Position numbers and translations under genes: made by a program. The notes under the pieces are model-generated. The model saw only the letters and a list, made by a program, of their open reading frames with translations, did not search any database and was not told where the DNA came from. A stretch of DNA of 64,000 bases from Stagnihabitans lacustris (GTDB lineage Bacteria; Pseudomonadota; Alphaproteobacteria; Rhodobacterales; Rhodobacteraceae). Shown here in pieces: positions 61,317 to 64,000 of the stretch. Within the stretch, counting starts at the first letter, position 1. Every line of letters begins with the position of its first letter. Where the stretch lies: NCBI RefSeq assembly GCF_025950525.1, contig NZ_JAPDGS010000006.1, positions 1 through 64,000 of the forward strand, in the 5' to 3' direction.

Positions 61317-63188
61317 TCAGACGTTGACCTGGGTGCCCAGCTCGACCACGCGGCCGGCGGGGATGCGGAAATAGTCCGAGGCCGGGGCGGAATTGCGCGC
61401 CATCAGGATGAACAGTCGTGCCATCCACCCCGGGATCTCGCGCCGCGACGACAGCCGCAGCGACCGGCGCGACAGGATGAACGACGTCGCCATGATGTCG
61501 AACTTCCACCCCAGCTTGCGGCACAGCGCCAGGCCCTCGGGGACGTCGGGTTCCTCAGCATAGCCCCAGGTCAGGGTCACTTGCCGGAAGCCGGGGGCAA
61601 GATCGACCATGGTCACGCGGTCGTCGGGCGCCACGCGGGGAATATCGGCGGTGCGGATCGTCAGAACCACGTTTTGTTCGTGCAAGACCTTGAAATGCTT
61701 CAGGCTGTGCAGCAGGGCCGCCGGGGCATGATCGGGGTCCGAGGTCAGGAAGACCGCCGTGCCCGGCACTTTCTGCAGGGGTTTGGCCCCCAGCATCGCG
61801 ATCAGTTTGTCCAACCCCATCTCGCCCCGGGCCTCTTTGCCCAGCACAACATCGGTTCCCTTGATCCAGGCCGTCATGATGATCACCACCAGCATGGCCA
61901 GCCCCAGGGGCAGCCAGCCGCCTTCGAAGAGTTTCAACAGGTTGGCGCCGAAAAAGATCAGGTCCAGCGCCAGAAAGGGGGTGAACAGCGCCACCGCCAG
62001 GGGCGCGGACAGGCCCCAATGCTTGTGCGCCACGATCATGGCCAGCATGGCCGTCACCACCATCGTGCCCGTCACCGCGATGCCATAGGCCGAAGCCAGC
62101 GCCGAAGAGGAGCCAAAGACCACGACCAGCGCCAGAACCGCCACCAACAGGCCCTGGTTGACGGCGGGCATGTAGATCTGGCCCTCTTGCGCCTCCGAGG
62201 TGTGGCGGATGCGCATCCGGGGCAAAAGGCGCAGTTGGATCGCCTGGCGGGTCAGGGAAAAGGCGCCCGAGATCACGGCCTGGCTGGCGATGATCGTGGC
62301 GGCGGTGGCCAGGATCACGACGGGCAAAAGCAGGGTGTCGGGGTAAAGCCGGAAGAAAGGGTTCTCCAGCGCCGAAGGGTCCTTCAATATCAGCGCGCCC
62401 TGGCCGAAGTAATTCACCAGAAGCGCGGGCAGGACAACGACGATCCAGGCCGCCTGGATGGGCCTGCGCCCGAAATGGCCCATGTCCGCGTAAAGCGCCT
62501 CGGCCCCGGTGACGGCCAGAAAGACCGCGCCCAGGACGACCAGGCCCAGCACGCCATGTGTCAGCAGGAAATGCACCGCATGCCAGGGGTTCAGCGCGCC
62601 CAGCACCTGGGGCGCGTCCATCACATGGACCAGCCCGCCCCAGGCCATGACCGCGAACCAGACCAGCGTGATCGGCCCGAAAAAGACCGCCACCGCCGCC
62701 GTGCCGCGGTATTGCACCAGGAACAGCCCGATGATGATGACGACGGAGATCAGCTCGATCCAGGGGTCGAAGGCGGTGGTGACAAGGCTTAGCCCCTCGA
62801 CCGCCGACAGGACCGAAATGGCGGGCGTGATCGCCGCATCGCCAAAAAACAGCGCGGCGCCGATCAGGCCAAGCGCCAGCACCAGCGGCCTGCGCCCGCC
62901 AAGCCCGCGTTCGGCCAGGGCCAACAGCGACAGCGTCCCGCCCTCGCCCTGATTGTCGGCCCGCATCAAGAGGGCCACGTATTTCAGCGTCACGATGATC
63001 ATCAAGGACCAGGTGATCAGCGACAGGACCCCCAGCACGTTGTCACCCCCGCCGCCCGAGGCCTTCATCGCCTCGCGGAAGGCATAAAGCGGCGAGGTGC
63101 CGATGTCGCCATAGACCACGCCGATGGCGGCGAGGGAAAGGGAGGCAAGCCCGGCCTTGGCGGGCGGGCTGAGTTGGGGATCGGTCAT
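61317..63188 (-). CDS. kup: Potassium uptake protein Kup
   Basis: A 623-residue potassium/proton symporter of the Kup/HAK/KUP family. The N-terminal signature [18 protein letters not shown] (about residues 22-39) is exact, twelve hydrophobic helices follow, and the C-terminal cytosolic domain runs from about 450 to 623 ([19 protein letters not shown]). Kup takes up K+ especially at low pH. Start 63188 is preferred since it leaves a normal short N-terminus. It is divergent from a KdpD-like sensor, 144 bases apart, so common regulation by potassium is possible. Confidence 0.92.
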   Translation of the reverse strand: MTDPQLSPPAKAGLASLSLAAIGVVYGDIGTSPLYAFREAMKASGGGGDNVLGVLSLITWSLMIIVTLKYVALLMRADNQGEGGTLSLLALAERGLGGRRPLVLALGLIGAALFFGDAAITPAISVLSAVEGLSLVTTAFDPWIELISVVIIIGLFLVQYRGTAAVAVFFGPITLVWFAVMAWGGLVHVMDAPQVLGALNPWHAVHFLLTHGVLGLVVLGAVFLAVTGAEALYADMGHFGRRPIQAAWIVVVLPALLVNYFGQGALILKDPSALENPFFRLYPDTLLLPVVILATAATIIASQAVISGAFSLTRQAIQLRLLPRMRIRHTSEAQEGQIYMPAVNQGLLVAVLALVVVFGSSSALASAYGIAVTGTMVVTAMLAMIVAHKHWGLSAPLAVALFTPFLALDLIFFGANLLKLFEGGWLPLGLAMLVVIIMTAWIKGTDVVLGKEARGEMGLDKLIAMLGAKPLQKVPGTAVFLTSDPDHAPAALLHSLKHFKVLHEQNVVLTIRTADIPRVAPDDRVTMVDLAPGFRQVTLTWGYAEEPDVPEGLALCRKLGWKFDIMATSFILSRRSLRLSSRREIPGWMARLFILMARNSAPASDYFRIPAGRVVELGTQVNV

Positions 63189-63332
63189 GGGGGTCTCGGA
63201 TGGCACCGCCCTTGCGGCGGCCCCCCATCTGCGACCCGGACGCATAAGGAAGCGATGGGGAAGGCGTCAGGGGCCATAAGGATTGCATAAAGACGGTGGA
63301 CAAACCGCGGGGGCAGGGCGACATCTTGCGCC
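63189..63332. promoter_or_regulatory. Divergent promoter region of kup and the KdpD-like gene
   Basis: The 144-base gap contains three related CATAAG/CATAAA segments near 63242, 63278 and 63288. They may be binding sites for a shared regulator, but I cannot identify which. No clear -35/-10 pair stands out. Confidence 0.3.
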
Positions 63333-64000
63333 ATGACCGAGGCAAGTGACGACTTTCTGGCAAAGGCCGCCGGGCGCTGGCCGCCGGCCCCGGGGGGCTT
63401 GGCCCTGGCGGCCACCCTGGCGATTGTCGGTGGCACGGGCCTGGCCGCGCGGGTGGCCATGGCGCTTTTGCCCGCCCCTGTCTTCGCGCCCGAGATCCTG
63501 CCGCTGGTGTTCCTGGTCGCGGTGCTGATCTCGGCCGTGGTCTTCGGCTTCTGGAGCGGGCTGCTGGCCGCCATCACCGGCTTTGGCGCGCTGAATTTCC
63601 TGTTCACCGCGCCGCTTTACACCTTTCATGTGGCCCGGGTCTCGGATGTCGTGGCGCTGGTCGAGTTCCTTTTGGTGGCGGCCTTTTCCGGCTTTTTGGC
63701 GGGGCGGCTGCACGACCGGGCCCAGGCCGCGCAAACCCGGGCCGAGGCGCTGCAGGTGCTGGGCGACCTGTCCGCCGCCCTTGCCGAGGCGGGGACGGCG
63801 GATCAGGCGCTGAAGGCCGCGCTGCCGGCCCTGGCGCGGCTTTGTCAGGGGGCGGCGGTCGTCGTCACGCCCCATTCGACCTTGCCCGAGGGCGTGACGC
63901 TGGACGCGGCCACCCAGGCCGCCTGCGACCGCGCCTTGCGCAGCCAGCAGCCCTTGCCCGCCGCGGCCCCGGGATGGGAGGGCAGCCGCCTGACCTTCCT
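63333..64000 (+). CDS. KdpD-like sensor histidine kinase, truncated by window end
   Basis: The first 222 codons are inside the window; there is no stop before the edge. Four hydrophobic helices (about residues 24-120) form a DUF4118 membrane module with PLVFLVAVLISAVVFGFWSG, LNFLFTAPLYTFHVARVSDV and FLLVAAFSGFLAGRLHDRA. A helix and the start of a GAF-like domain (LGDLSAALAEAGTADQAL) follow. This is the C-terminal half of KdpD without the N-terminal KdpD/UspA domains. The kinase core should lie to the right. Divergence from kup suggests a role in potassium or turgor sensing. Confidence 0.75.
   Translation, partial: MTEASDDFLAKAAGRWPPAPGGLALAATLAIVGGTGLAARVAMALLPAPVFAPEILPLVFLVAVLISAVVFGFWSGLLAAITGFGALNFLFTAPLYTFHVARVSDVVALVEFLLVAAFSGFLAGRLHDRAQAAQTRAEALQVLGDLSAALAEAGTADQALKAALPALARLCQGAAVVVTPHSTLPEGVTLDAATQAACDRALRSQQPLPAAAPGWEGSRLTF

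Noticed and set aside
61180..62792. 563-codon plus-strand frame opposite kup
   Set aside because: It begins inside the ADH remnant and is antisense to kup; no domain is present.

Overview
The window is GC-rich (roughly two thirds G+C by eye), densely packed, and written in the codon style of Rhodobacterales-type Alphaproteobacteria. Supporting signs are the many ATGA/TGATG start-stop overlaps, the iol gene set under a LacI-family regulator, an arsenate operon with GAPDH and ArsJ, and Tat-type leaders. This placement is an inference; there is no rRNA or tRNA in the window to anchor it.

Layout. 1-100: edge of an IS3-family element. 557-3524: operon of a small membrane protein, a MoxR-type AAA+ ATPase and a VWA/metallopeptidase-like protein. 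3622-8039: sugar dehydrogenase, MBL hydrolase, MATE pump and a small glyoxalase-superfamily protein. 8013-10020: debris of a sugar-uptake operon (LacI, ABC ATPase, GH32, permease tail). 10257-12066: TetR divergent from a TetX-like flavin monooxygenase, with two identical-class operators between them. 12450-16534: a decayed operon around an Hsp70-like protein. 16627-17847: serine hydrolase. 17878-23288: two divergent RTX-type repeat proteins, the first with a frameshift. 23515-29779: chemoreceptor, WYL regulator, ProC-like reductase with an internal duplication, and a DUF6880-type protein.

29780-35622 is the least familiar unit: three tightly spaced minus-strand genes encoding a proline-linker/helical protein, a 1249-residue helical protein ending in an HExxH zincin-like domain, and a small proline-rich protein. 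I assign no function, but this is the best candidate for an undescribed system.

35719-41504: large PLP decarboxylase, then a divergent arsenate-resistance operon (ArsR-ArsC fusion, GAPDH, ArsJ) followed by YjdM. 41657-44101: TetR divergent from a CocE/NonD hydrolase. 44554-49497: RpiR regulator divergent from a 5-FCL-like paralog plus an NMT1-type ABC transporter with a double-length permease, predicted to import a thiamin-type precursor. 49534-58284: myo-inositol catabolism, with iolDCBJ on the minus strand, iolG-iolE-oxidoreductase on the plus strand, a palindromic LacI-type operator between the two arms, and a LacI regulator at the end. 58699-61180: a decaying LysR/MFS/cupin/ADH cassette in which only the cupin is intact. 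61317-64000: Kup potassium transporter divergent from a KdpD-like sensor kinase cut by the window end.

Two themes stand out. Well-kept metabolic and resistance operons alternate with three separate islands of pseudogenes that still show their original operon overlaps. Regulators are mostly divergent from their targets with recognisable palindromes between them.
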